The position numbers and the translations under genes were made by a program. Below, in pieces: positions 1-8,817 of a stretch of 64,000 nucleotides of DNA. Positions within the stretch are counted from its first letter, which is position 1, and every line of letters starts with the position of its first letter. Source of the stretch: Natronomonas moolapensis 8.8.11 (GTDB taxonomy: Archaea > Halobacteriota > Halobacteria > Halobacteriales > Haloarculaceae); assembly GCF_000591055.1 (NCBI RefSeq), contig NC_020388.1, positions 1,116,001-1,180,000 of the forward strand. Reading direction: 5' to 3'. The notes below the pieces were generated by a model that was given only the letters and a program-made list of their open reading frames with translations, did no database searches and had not been told where the DNA came from.

Positions 1-1
1 C

Positions 2-951
2 GTGGACGAAAAGAAGCCGACACAACGGCTCTTAGCCGCAATCGCGTACAAAAACGGTGTGTCGCAAACTGAGTTAGCCGAGTGGTACGACGTTCAGCGG
101 CGGACGATCTACAGCTGGCTCAAGCGACTCGACACCGACGAGTCGCTTGGGCAGGCCGTGTCTGATGCTAAACGAACCGGGAGAAAACGAAAGTTGTCAG
201 AATCACAGCTAAAAGAATTTGAAGAAACTGTACACGAACCACCCGACGAGGTTGGTATTGACGCGCCGGCGTGGACGCCGGCGCTCGCGCAAAACTTTCT
301 CGAAGAGACCTACGGCGTCGAGTATTCAGTCTCGTCTTGTCGGCGGTTGCTGAAAGAGGCTGGGTTGAGTCATCAAAAACCCCGCCGAACAGCCGCTGAA
401 ACCGATGAAGACGAGCAAGACCGGTTCCACGACGAGCTCAAAAAAAAGCGACGGGAGCTGGACGCCACGGTAGTTTGTATCGATCAAACAAAAAAAAATC
501 CGTGCAAGTCGAGCCGCGTGCCGCGTGGTTTCCGCGCGGCACGCGGCCCTCGGTCGAACTGTCTGGTCAACGTGATTGGACGTGTCTGTTGGGTGCGATC
601 ACCGAGGACGGTGATCGCTTCTTCTCTCGGTTTACCGAGTACGTTACGGCTGAACACGCGAAACATTTCATTTTAGCATTATGCAAAGAATTTGAAGATG
701 ATTTGATTGTTGTGCTGGACGGAGCGCCGTATTTTCAGGCGTCAGCCGTCACGGACCTGGCGGCCCGTGACGACCTCACCTTCGTGACGTTACCGTCGTA
801 TTCACCGGAATTAAATCCGGTCGAAGAATGCTGGAGACAGGTACAAAAGGCACTTAGCAACCGATTCTTTGACTCTCTCGACGAGCTAACAACGGCGATT
901 GACACCGCTCTCGACAAACTCTCTGTTCCTACTGTGAGCAATTACTTCTAG
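2..951 (+). pseudogene. IS630-type transposase, frameshifted (left end possibly cut by window)
   Basis: This is an IS630/Tc1-like DDE transposase. The first part (GTG at 2) has an N-terminal helix-turn-helix around residues 15-45 and a winged region. The second part, in another frame, carries the DDE catalytic core, seen as LLGAITEDGD, VVLDGAPYF and SPELNPVEECW. The frames join at the A9 run 490-498: the first frame reads DQTKK then leaves the family pattern, and a -1 shift at the A run continues into SVQVEPRAAWFPRG. This could be programmed -1 slippage, known in several IS families, or an indel that killed the gene. The 5' flank and left inverted repeat lie outside the window, so the element ends are not assigned. 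Family call is strong; activity is unknown. Confidence 0.85.
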
Positions 952-1092
952 TGTCTACTATAGTGTGATAAAATAATGTTTTCAGCTGATTCATTTACGA
1001 TGAGTGTTCCCTTGTTCCCCCTGCAGCTATGTATGATTCTATCTCATCCTCTATTTGTCCCGTTCCGACTGCACATATATTATACGCGATTA

Positions 1093-2202
1093 TCACACAG
1101 ATTCTGACGGACTAAAATCTGTGATAGTCGCTTGTCTGTCCATCCACATGAGGAACTCACTAACTCGATCACCGACGACTTCTCCCAGCCTGGGTGGAAC
1201 TGCGTTCCCGATCAGACGGCCAACTTTGATTATCTCAACTTCTTCAAGATCGTCAGCGAAGCGGTAGTCTTCAGGAAAGGTTTGTATCATCGCACCCTCA
1301 CGGAGTGACAGTGCACGATCTTGATCGGTGTCATAGTGGCCGAAGCGTCCGCTCCCGAGGTTGTAGAACTGTGTCGTGATTGTCGGAGCCGGTTCGTCAG
1401 CGACCATCCGGCCATACACTGCTTCATACGTCTGGCCGCTCGCCTTCTTGTGGCAGTCTAATCGTAGCTCCTCTGGCCAATCTTTCCAACTCCCCCCAGG
1501 ATTTGAGCACCGGATCCTTTTTATGTTCGTCTCAGAAAGAGACCGTGCTGTATGTAGCGGATCTTCCTTGGACGTCTCACCGGCTTCCAGAGGATCCAGA
1601 TGATCTATTCGATCTTTTACTGTCGGATAGTCTGCTGGTTCGGGATTCAGCGGTGCTCCGAGGTCTATCCGACCCTTTTTTGAAGCCAGAACGACCCATC
1701 GGCGTCTAGTCTGCGGTATGTCGTACTCCGGGCAGTAGACCCGCCGATCACTTTTGGGATTCAAATTGTAACCAAGCTGATCAAGGCCATCAATAAATTC
1801 ATCGTAGACGTCGGCGTGGCGGACCTCAAAGACATTCTCCATAACGACAAAATCGGGGTCGCTCTCTCTGACGATCTCCAGAAATGCTCGGAGCATCCCG
1901 TATTTTGAGTGCTCGGAGCTATCCGACCCGTGAGTCAGTGGAGAGAACGGTTGGCACGGAGCACACCCCGCTAATAATGTCGCGTCGGCTTCCGAGTCAA
2001 AGTATTCAGTCACCATCTCTGGTTCCTCTCGCGCAAGTTCGGCAATATCCTTAAGAAGGAACTCAGCATCGTTGTTCTGTTCGTAAGGAAACTCAGAATC
2101 CGGATCAATATCAATACCTGCCTCTACGCAGATACCAGCGCGTTCTAGCCCATTAGTGAGCCCGCCAGCACCGCAGAACAGATCAATAGCAGAGATGTGC
2201 AT
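1093..2202 (-). CDS. drmMII: DNA (cytosine-5-)-methyltransferase, DISARM class 2 DrmMII-type (copy 1)
   Basis: A 369-residue C5 methylase that would transfer a methyl group from SAM to cytosine in host DNA, marking self for the neighbouring defence genes. Motif I is DLFCGAGG (7-14), motif IV PCQPFS with catalytic Cys83, motif VI ENV (122-124), motif VIII QTRRR (164-168) and motif X GNAVPP (332-337). All key residues are intact and the length is normal. The stretch between motifs VIII and IX, where specificity resides, is short. The product is clearly paralogous to the one at 3051-4163. Without the IS6 element between them the two genes would lie about 144 bp apart on one strand, so they may once have been one operon. 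A TATA-like TATATAA-type sequence sits only about 12 bp before the ATG. The DrmMII assignment rests on context. Confidence 0.9.
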   Translation of the reverse strand: MHISAIDLFCGAGGLTNGLERAGICVEAGIDIDPDSEFPYEQNNDAEFLLKDIAELAREEPEMVTEYFDSEADATLLAGCAPCQPFSPLTHGSDSSEHSKYGMLRAFLEIVRESDPDFVVMENVFEVRHADVYDEFIDGLDQLGYNLNPKSDRRVYCPEYDIPQTRRRWVVLASKKGRIDLGAPLNPEPADYPTVKDRIDHLDPLEAGETSKEDPLHTARSLSETNIKRIRCSNPGGSWKDWPEELRLDCHKKASGQTYEAVYGRMVADEPAPTITTQFYNLGSGRFGHYDTDQDRALSLREGAMIQTFPEDYRFADDLEEVEIIKVGRLIGNAVPPRLGEVVGDRVSEFLMWMDRQATITDFSPSESV

Positions 2203-2258
2203 TCAGTCGTTTATATGCTAGGAACTTCCTGGACTAAACATGTTGCTACCGGGCACGG

Positions 2259-2954
2259 GGTAGTGTTCAGATAAGCTGATTCCATGCGAAGGCGAATGAT
2301 CGAAGCCAATTGTCGGCGGTATCTGCTTCGGCGTTGCTGAAACAGTTTGAGAAACTGGTAGTTCTACGTTTTATTTCTCGAAAGACACGTTCGACGCTAT
2401 TCCGATTTCCATGTTTTTCATATTTAAAATCGAGACTGTGACGGCGGCAAGCGTCCTTCAATGAGTGCGAGCCATCGATGAGAAACACGGCGTGTTCTAC
2501 GTCGTGTTTCTCGCGGAGTTCAGCAAAGAACGCGTGAGCAATTACGCTGTTTATGATTGGCTCAAGCGTTGTGTATAGCAATTCGTTTGTTTCAGGATCG
2601 ACAGCCGCGTACAGCCAATATTATTCATCATTGAGCCGGATCACCGTCTCGTCAACGGCGACGTGATCCGGATTTTGACCAGACTCAGGCTGTAGATCTG
2701 CTTTCTGAACCCAATTATGCACAGTTGACCGAGCACGATTGACACCAAATAATTCAAGAATAGAAACAGTATTCGAAAGTGATAATCCAGCGAGATGGAG
2801 CTGAATACTAAGCTTCATCAGAAATCGTGGTGTCGCTTCTCGTTCAACAAACTCTAAGTCGATCTCGTCCAAATTGTCGTTGAGGCGGGCGTTTTCTGGC
2901 ATAGACACTCAAAAAACGCACCGTCTCACCCTTCATCCTTATCTGAACACCGCC
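2259..2954. mobile_element. IS6-family insertion sequence, complete, with 8-bp target duplication
   Basis: The left end GGTAGTGTTCAGATAAG (2259-2275) and right end (reverse complement GGCGGTGTTCAGATAAG, 2938-2954) form 17-bp terminal inverted repeats matching at 15 positions. Both sides are flanked by the direct repeat GGGCACGG (2251-2258 and 2955-2962). An 8-bp duplication is the known signature of IS6-family transposition. The 696-bp element holds one transposase gene, broken by a stop codon. It lies between the two cytosine methylase genes. Confidence 0.9.
2267..2908 (-). pseudogene. IS6-family transposase with internal nonsense codon
   Basis: A DDE transposase of the haloarchaeal IS6 type, normally about 210 residues. 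The N-terminal part runs from 2908 (GTG; an ATG lies 6 nt on) to a TAA at 2623-2621. The same frame then continues without shift through YWLYAAVDPETN to the stop at 2267-2269, inside the left terminal repeat. The first catalytic Asp (AVDETVIRL), second Asp (FLIDGSHS) and the Glu region (NSVERVFREIKRR) are all present. A single change from CAA (Gln, expected in RLNDEQYWLY) to TAA explains the break. It could still move if supplied with transposase in trans, since both ends are intact. Confidence 0.88.
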
Positions 2955-3050
2955 GGGCACGGTCACCGCGCATATTGGTTTCGGTATACGTATCATCATA
3001 TCTACACTTGCCGAGACTCTCTCAAGTTTGTGTCAACAGATCTAACTGCA

Positions 3051-4163
3051 TCAGTCGTCAGCTAGTCCAGTACTCGTTTCGGGTACTTTTGCACCGACAT
3101 GCGAGAGTATTCCCCTGCCGATATGTTTTCCGAGCAATGGCGGAACGGCGTTCCCGATCAGTCGTCCCAAGTTCTTCACTCCGACCTCTTCCCATTCATC
3201 GTAGAAGTCGTAATCTTCTGGGAACGTTTGTAGCAGTGCACCCTCCAGAAGTGAGAGCGCTCTGTCCTGATCGGTGTCGTAGTGGCCGAATCGACCGCTC
3301 CCGTAGTTGTAGAACTGAGTCGTGATCGTCGGCGCTACCTTGTCGGGTTCCATCCGACTGTACGGGGCTTTATAAGAACGCCCACTGGACTTCTTGTGAC
3401 AGTCTGCAAGCAGGTGGGTTAATCCATCCTCTTCCCATAGACGCCAGTCACCGCCAGGCTTCATGTTCCGGATCCGTTCAAGATTTTTTTCTGAGAGACT
3501 TCGCGCTTGATGAAGGTCATACTCTGGGTGAACCTCGCCGGCTTGGAGTGGCGGAAGATGCCCAATCGCCTCCCGGACAGTGGGATACTCCGACTCATTT
3601 TCGTAAAGCGGGTCCGGGAGAGATATCGGCCCCTCTTTTGAGGCCATCATGACCCAGCGCTTACGATTCTGTGGAATTCCGTACTCTGGACAGTAAACCT
3701 TCTTATTCTCATCGTCGTTCACATGATACCCAAGATCTTTCAGGGTCTGTACAAATTCGTCGTAAACGTCGTCTTTCCGCACTTGAGGTACATTCTCGGT
3801 GATAATGATGTCGGGTTCAACATACTCAGAAATTTTTTTGATATCTTTGAGTAGTCCCCATTTTTGGTGGTCTTGATGTGTCTTATTTTTTGACTGGCCC
3901 ATTGTTGAGTACGGCTGACAAGGCGCACAGGCACCGAGAACGTCTAGATCCGAGTCCCAAGGGAACATCCTTGCAACACGCTCAGGATCCTGTGAAAGGG
4001 GGCGCACGTCGGTCTGCCTGTACTCGGCGTCAATATTCTGCTCGTATGCGTGCTTACAGTGTGGGTCCTTGTCAACTCCAACGTTCACCGAGATACCTGC
4101 TTGTTCCAGCCCATGGCTGAGGCCTCCAGAGCCACAAAAGAGGTCCACTGCGGTGATTTTCAT
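3051..4163 (-). CDS. drmMII: DNA (cytosine-5-)-methyltransferase, DISARM class 2 DrmMII-type (copy 2)
   Basis: A 370-residue C5 methylase, the second paralogue. Motif I DLFCGSGG (7-14), motif IV PCQPYS with catalytic Cys82, motif VI ENV (123-125), motif VIII QNRKR (165-169) and motif X GNAVPP (337-342) are intact. It shares with copy 1 the stretch from the ARSLSE region to TITTQFYN-GSGRFGHYDTDQDRALS, so the two may recognise related sites, but the regions around residues 85-110 and 180-215 differ. The start ATG at 4163 has a TATA box 25 bp upstream, fitting a leaderless transcript. It diverges from the ATPase module that starts at 4241. Role in self-marking is inferred from the DISARM context. 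Confidence 0.9.
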   Translation of the reverse strand: MKITAVDLFCGSGGLSHGLEQAGISVNVGVDKDPHCKHAYEQNIDAEYRQTDVRPLSQDPERVARMFPWDSDLDVLGACAPCQPYSTMGQSKNKTHQDHQKWGLLKDIKKISEYVEPDIIITENVPQVRKDDVYDEFVQTLKDLGYHVNDDENKKVYCPEYGIPQNRKRWVMMASKEGPISLPDPLYENESEYPTVREAIGHLPPLQAGEVHPEYDLHQARSLSEKNLERIRNMKPGGDWRLWEEDGLTHLLADCHKKSSGRSYKAPYSRMEPDKVAPTITTQFYNYGSGRFGHYDTDQDRALSLLEGALLQTFPEDYDFYDEWEEVGVKNLGRLIGNAVPPLLGKHIGRGILSHVGAKVPETSTGLADD

Positions 4164-4183
4164 AGTATCATTTTCTATCAGAC

Positions 4184-4192
4184 TAATATAAG
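4184..4192 (-). promoter_or_regulatory. TATA box of the second cytosine methylase gene
   Basis: CTTATATTA on the minus strand is centred about 25 bp before the ATG at 4163. This is the spacing expected for an archaeal leaderless promoter. Confidence 0.5.
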
Positions 4193-4240
4193 ACTAGTGC
4201 ACCAGATGGAGCGTGGCTTTTTATCTGAAATGGTAACCAG

Positions 4241-4597
4241 ATGTGTATGTTGAATGATAATAAACTTACCGAGAGCTACGATGGTTCACTCACAGTCCGT
4301 CTCTTGAACAACGACGAGGAAAAAGAAGATGTCCGGTGTTCGTCATACAAAGAAGCTATCGAAGTGGTCATGGACAATCGTTACTCTACGACAGTGGCCA
4401 AAATAATCGGCAAAGACGGAGATGTCGTGTTCAACTCTGTGGACATGGATATCAACGACGGGGAGACCGAATGGAAACACGCGAAACGCCGGTTGTCGGT
4501 TAAAATAGAAGAGTACGATTGCCCGCACAATAGTGTCGCGTGCTTTGCTGATGATCTGTGCGTTCAGTGTAGGATGGACAAGATTCAGAATCAATAA
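4241..4597 (+). CDS. small protein with C-terminal Cys cluster, unknown function
   Basis: A 118-residue acidic protein, with an alternative ATG 6 nt downstream. The N-terminal two thirds look like a mixed alpha/beta fold. The C-terminus carries CPHNSVACFADDLCVQCRMD, whose four Cys and one His could bind zinc. No family is recognised. It is the first plus-strand gene of the divergent set, beginning 77 bp from the methylase start. About 200 bp separate it from the ATPase gene at 4799, so it may have its own promoter. Small zinc-binding proteins in defence loci are often regulators or adaptors, but nothing here proves that. Confidence 0.6.
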   Translation: MCMLNDNKLTESYDGSLTVRLLNNDEEKEDVRCSSYKEAIEVVMDNRYSTTVAKIIGKDGDVVFNSVDMDINDGETEWKHAKRRLSVKIEEYDCPHNSVACFADDLCVQCRMDKIQNQ

Positions 4598-4798
4598 TAA
4601 ACTGATCGCGTGTGCTGGGTTCGTTGATATATCGGTCTAATCAGGGACATTCAACATCAACGACTAATATCTGACTAATTACCGCTGTCAGAGGACGAGA
4701 GTTGCTGGATGGCTCGTACGAGGGCATAGCTAAATGCGTGGGACCGACACGTTTATCGAGGTCGCCCGATACAAAGACGATATATCTATTCTAAGATA

Positions 4799-6709
4799 AT
4801 GATTAGAAGGCCAAACGATACAGCGAGCGACGCAGAGTGGTTCTTCTTCAACGGCGGACCTGGTGTCCCACGATATGGAGATGACCCGACGAAACACTCC
4901 GTTGACCACGACTCCGAGGCGTTTGTCCGAGAGGTGTTACAGAATGCGAACGATCAAGCGCTGGACAACGAAGATCCAGTACGAGTCACTTTTCGGTTCG
5001 TCACCTTGTCTGGTGAGGATAAAGAGACATTCCTCAACGCTTTAGACTGGGGATCTGGACTCAAGGACCGATTGAGTGCTGTCTCCAGATCCAAACACGG
5101 TCGAAGATACGACGACCTCGTAGACAAAATGGACGACCTCGAGTCCGAATTACGTCTTCTAATTGTAGAAGATCAGAATACGACAGGACTCACGGGTACT
5201 TGGGAGGAGGACTCTAACTACGCCGCTCTCGTCCGAGACGAGTTGTATAGCAGCAAACAAGATGACACTGCCGGCGGCTCTTACGGGCTTGGCAAGTCGG
5301 TCCTCTGGACGTTCTCTGGAGCCTCTACAGTGGTTTTCAACTCGTACCCGGTAGAAATGTCCGAGAGTGCAGAGGAACCGCGAGTGATAGCACGGTCGAA
5401 ATTCCCGACCCACGAGCTTCCGGACGACGAAACCACCTATCAGGGTGCTGGATGGTTGTGTGAACCCGTACAGACGGAGCAGGGTGTCCGTCCCATGTCG
5501 ATACGGGGCGAGGAAGCGGAACGGCTCGCCGAACCTCTCCATGTCGGACGACCAGATTCTAGTGGCACTAGTGCGATGGTCGTGGATTTTCAGGACCCCA
5601 CTCAGGACGAACGACCCGATATCGAAGACCTGGCGGAAGAGTTCGTAGAGGCTTCGGTCAAGTACTTCTGGCCAGCTATCTTCCGTGACGATCTTAAGGT
5701 CACCGTTGAGACGTCCGGAGAGACGTACGAAGCGAACACGGAGGATGTCCCGTCTATCCGACCGTTCCTTGAGTGTTTCAAGTCCCGCTTCACGGAGAAC
5801 AAGTTGCTTGACAGTCCTGGCGACGTCGCAGGACTTGATATCCCACTAAACATCCCTCCGCAAGCAGACGGTTCCGAGACACAAAACGGTGAAGTCCGTC
5901 TGGGCGCTCGCTTAGCCTCTCCAGCAGACGACGACACCTATCTCAATAGAGTGGCCTTATTTAGAGGTGCAGGAATGGTCGTAAAGTACTACGATCAAAG
6001 TAGAGTAGCATTCGGGGACCGGAACTTCCACGCTATACTTGCTAGCGGGGAGGCACGTACCGACTTCCCACCATCTAATTCCGATCAAGAAGTTGATCGG
6101 TTCTTACGTTACGCCGAACCCCCCGAACATGACGAGTGGGAGTCCACCGAGAATCTTCGAGAACAGTACCAGCGTGGGTTCAGAACCGCTATCGAAGACA
6201 TGTTCGGGACGATGCGTGACGGCCTCCGTCATCTCATTGCTAAGAGCGACGGTGGGACAGATCTCCTCTCCGACAACGTACTGAACAGGTTCCCGATCCA
6301 CGGGAACGGGGCACCTAGAGTGACAGGTAACTCTGCCCCTTCAAAAGTATTTGAAATAGAAAGTTCCTCTCGGTTTGACGGTGATCGCTGGACTTTCTCG
6401 GGTCGAATTGAACCAATCGTCAAAGAATTCGAAGGGTGGACCGCTGAGATATCACTCACAGGTATTGGCGAAGACGGCTCAAGATACGACGAAATTCCGG
6501 TCGAATCTATCTTTGTGGACGACGAGAGCGTGACGAAGGTTCGTGAGAACGGGACAGCTAGATTAGTCGCAGATGCGAGTACGGAGAATGCCTCATTCGA
6601 AGGTTACTCGCATGCGACTGATAACGAAGACATATTAAACGGGAAAGTTGGTGAGACACAGATTGAGATCAAGGCGGAGATCCAGACTACTGAGGGTGAC
6701 GAATCTTGA
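4799..6709 (+). CDS. GHKL (MORC/MutL/Hsp90-like) ATPase of a defence locus
   Basis: A 636-residue ATPase. The N-box is visible as E45-x-x-Q-N49-x-x-D52 (REVLQNANDQ), followed by a G1-type stretch LIVEDQNTTGLTG (121-133) and a G2 lid GGSYGLGKS (159-167). In this fold the Glu activates water and the Asn binds magnesium. The remainder is mostly beta-strand, and the last 120 residues look like a separate beta-sandwich. GHKL ATPases of this type occur in restriction-modification-like operons with C5 methylases (Iyer, Abhiman and Aravind, 2008), which matches the two methylases next door. The stop overlaps the TTG start of the next gene by 4 nt, implying translational coupling. Its exact role (clamp, sensor or effector) is inferred only. 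Confidence 0.75.
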   Translation: MIRRPNDTASDAEWFFFNGGPGVPRYGDDPTKHSVDHDSEAFVREVLQNANDQALDNEDPVRVTFRFVTLSGEDKETFLNALDWGSGLKDRLSAVSRSKHGRRYDDLVDKMDDLESELRLLIVEDQNTTGLTGTWEEDSNYAALVRDELYSSKQDDTAGGSYGLGKSVLWTFSGASTVVFNSYPVEMSESAEEPRVIARSKFPTHELPDDETTYQGAGWLCEPVQTEQGVRPMSIRGEEAERLAEPLHVGRPDSSGTSAMVVDFQDPTQDERPDIEDLAEEFVEASVKYFWPAIFRDDLKVTVETSGETYEANTEDVPSIRPFLECFKSRFTENKLLDSPGDVAGLDIPLNIPPQADGSETQNGEVRLGARLASPADDDTYLNRVALFRGAGMVVKYYDQSRVAFGDRNFHAILASGEARTDFPPSNSDQEVDRFLRYAEPPEHDEWESTENLREQYQRGFRTAIEDMFGTMRDGLRHLIAKSDGGTDLLSDNVLNRFPIHGNGAPRVTGNSAPSKVFEIESSSRFDGDRWTFSGRIEPIVKEFEGWTAEISLTGIGEDGSRYDEIPVESIFVDDESVTKVRENGTARLVADASTENASFEGYSHATDNEDILNGKVGETQIEIKAEIQTTEGDES

Positions 6710-7737
6710 CTAAACACACGCAGCGACACAGAAGCACGACTCTCCCATTCAAATACCAGGATGCTGGACTTGATTTCGAACTGGAACAGTACTCCGTAGA
6801 TGGATCAAAGCCGAAGGAATTAGATCTTAAGCCAGGCCAGACCGAGATCAACCTGACACAGACGCTCCAGTCGGCAAAAGATGAGGGGGGCGATGATTGG
6901 GGAAAGGTCACGTTGTTCGGGCGTCTAAACGTTCCCGAAGGGGCGGTGAAAGATGTCTTTCCGGAGTCAGAACGTGATGAACCGCCTGCGAAACTCTATA
7001 TCACAGTGCGTTGTCACGAGACCATATACCGTGAGAAGGCGACCGTATCTGAGGAACCTACTACATCAGGTTCGTACAACGCGACAGTAAAGATACCGAA
7101 GGAGATGGTCAGAGGGACGATTGAACTTCGCCCGTATCTTGTGCGAACACAGGATAGAACCATGAACGGCCAGTACGCCGGGAAGAAGAACTTCAGACTT
7201 GCTAGTGGGACGATCTATTCTGTCGTTGTAGATCTCCCACCTGGAGAGAAGCCACCGGCGATTGATGGCGAAGAGATCAGCTTCTCACGCGCAGTACATC
7301 TTCCAGAGGGTGACAAACTCTACTATCTTGACTTTCGGAACGAGAAACGTCCGAAACTCTGGATCAACTCGGATCACCCTCGTATCACCGATATCCTTCA
7401 GAGCCGAGGTTCTGTTGGAGCCGAAGCGCGGATGCGGGACGTGATCCTAGACGAGATCAGTTACGGTGTCTGGTCCCAGCTGATTGTCCGGGCGGCCTGT
7501 GGTATTGGCGAAGACGGCGATGTTGAACAAGAGTGGCAGCAAACTGTCATTGAGACGTTTGCTCGGAATCTCTATGAGGTAGACAACGTCTCGGAAGCTG
7601 CGCGTAAACTGCGAGCGGACGTCGCCGATCCCGAGACCTTGCCCCATCTGATGGAACAGATTGATCAAGAGCTACAAGAATATATTGACCCGAGAACGCA
7701 ACTCATCAACCTCATGGAAGAAGGGCTCCGGATCTGA
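6706..7737 (+). CDS. unrecognised middle gene of the ATPase/DUF6339 operon
   Basis: A 343-residue protein with a TTG start overlapping the ATPase stop in a 4-nt TTGA arrangement. Residues 1-190 are rich in predicted beta strands (for example LYITVRCHETIY and GTIELRPYLVRT), and residues 230-343 are mainly helical and acidic. There are no signal peptide, membrane segments or known catalytic motifs. It ends 1 nt before the next ATG, so the three genes are surely co-translated and probably form one complex. I do not recognise a family. A nuclease fold hidden in the C-terminal half cannot be excluded by eye. Confidence 0.7.
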   Translation: MTKHTQRHRSTTLPFKYQDAGLDFELEQYSVDGSKPKELDLKPGQTEINLTQTLQSAKDEGGDDWGKVTLFGRLNVPEGAVKDVFPESERDEPPAKLYITVRCHETIYREKATVSEEPTTSGSYNATVKIPKEMVRGTIELRPYLVRTQDRTMNGQYAGKKNFRLASGTIYSVVVDLPPGEKPPAIDGEEISFSRAVHLPEGDKLYYLDFRNEKRPKLWINSDHPRITDILQSRGSVGAEARMRDVILDEISYGVWSQLIVRAACGIGEDGDVEQEWQQTVIETFARNLYEVDNVSEAARKLRADVADPETLPHLMEQIDQELQEYIDPRTQLINLMEEGLRI

Positions 7738-7738
7738 T

Positions 7739-8431
7739 ATGGCAGAGGAAGATCAGCTATATCGACTAGTTGGAGACGGACGGCGACTCATCGGCGAAGA
7801 GTTTCTGAAGGGAGAGGCGGAAATCCCTGACGAGGCATTAGATGAGTACGTTGAACCGATGCCGAGTGGAGCGACAGGCGATCTCCAGACGCTTGACTTA
7901 AGCGTCAAGAAGATCCTAGACGAATATTCCGAAACAGACACTGCGATTGACGGAGCCCTTGCTGAAGATGTCCATCGGTGTTTAGGTATTACTCGACGGA
8001 TGGCCGGCGATCCTGGTATATGGCACTGGATAGCGGTCGACCGGTATCCAGACTTCGTTCGCCATCGCTGGGAGTACCGCTCCGAGGCCGCGATGCGTGA
8101 GAAATTCCTCGGCGCTGGCTCAGACCTCTACTCTAACGCGATCCACCGGCTGTGGTGGATCGCCGAACTCACGTCCGATGGAGATGACTACACCCTAACG
8201 GAACAGGTGTTCGCGAACCAGACGATCGTCAACAAGGTTTTCGATCGATGGTTCGCACGGTATCAGCCAGCTGTTATCGCTATCTGTGATGAACTTGCTG
8301 ACGAGAAATCAGGTGTCATTGACGAAGCCACACGACGATTTAATCACGCTCTGACCAACGTGCAACTTGAAGCTCTTTCCGAAGATGATGCGCGTGACCT
8401 CACGAGACGGATTATAAAAGACGTCAGATGA
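7739..8431 (+). CDS. DUF6339-like protein, last gene of the ATPase operon
   Basis: A 230-residue protein read from the ATG at 7739, one base after the previous stop; an earlier in-frame start inside the upstream gene is less likely. It is mostly helical. The stretch around WHWIAVDRYPDFVRHRW and SNAIHRLWWIAELT resembles, from memory, the conserved core of DUF6339 proteins, which are found beside HATPase and Dcm genes in bacterial restriction-like loci. There is no catalytic motif I can name. The family assignment is tentative; the operon membership is clear from spacing. Confidence 0.6.
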   Translation: MAEEDQLYRLVGDGRRLIGEEFLKGEAEIPDEALDEYVEPMPSGATGDLQTLDLSVKKILDEYSETDTAIDGALAEDVHRCLGITRRMAGDPGIWHWIAVDRYPDFVRHRWEYRSEAAMREKFLGAGSDLYSNAIHRLWWIAELTSDGDDYTLTEQVFANQTIVNKVFDRWFARYQPAVIAICDELADEKSGVIDEATRRFNHALTNVQLEALSEDDARDLTRRIIKDVR

Positions 8432-8450
8432 CCGTTCAAACAAAGGTTCG

Positions 8451-8708
8451 GTGAATACCCCATTGGCTGGTGGCCGGTACTACTTAATATGGGTTTTGAG
8501 TTGCAAGGATGGTGGACGTGGTGCTGTATTTGATTTCACGGAGTTGATCGGAAGTGAGTATCATACGACTGTTGACGTGCCGAAACTGCTTTCAACGAAG
8601 TCCGGTCGTTTGTTGAACGTCTCTCTTGATTTGATTGACCAAGTTGATAATTCGTATATCGCTCCTCCGCATAATATTGTTGACAGAGCCGCAATCATTC
8701 AGGGCTAA
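8451..8708 (+). CDS. short open frame, hypothetical
   Basis: An 85-codon frame with a GTG start, 19 nt after the DUF6339-like gene. No family is recognised. Codon use is AT-rich like the rest of the island. It might be the tail of the upstream operon or a fragment of a decayed gene, since the next 400 bases hold transposase debris. Little more can be said. Confidence 0.3.
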   Translation: MNTPLAGGRYYLIWVLSCKDGGRGAVFDFTELIGSEYHTTVDVPKLLSTKSGRLLNVSLDLIDQVDNSYIAPPHNIVDRAAIIQG

Positions 8709-8817
8709 GTATTTCTCACAGTTCCAAATGTTTCTACGTCGCTCTTCGGTAGACGGGCGGAACTAGCGGAATACGTTGACGCCGATACGATCCACAGAAC
8801 CGTGGATCGGTGCCCCA

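Noticed and set aside
3604-3614. Short match to the tRNA-Val 3' end (GGGTCCGGG) as a possible attachment site
   Set aside because: Only nine bases, located inside a methylase gene; expected by chance.
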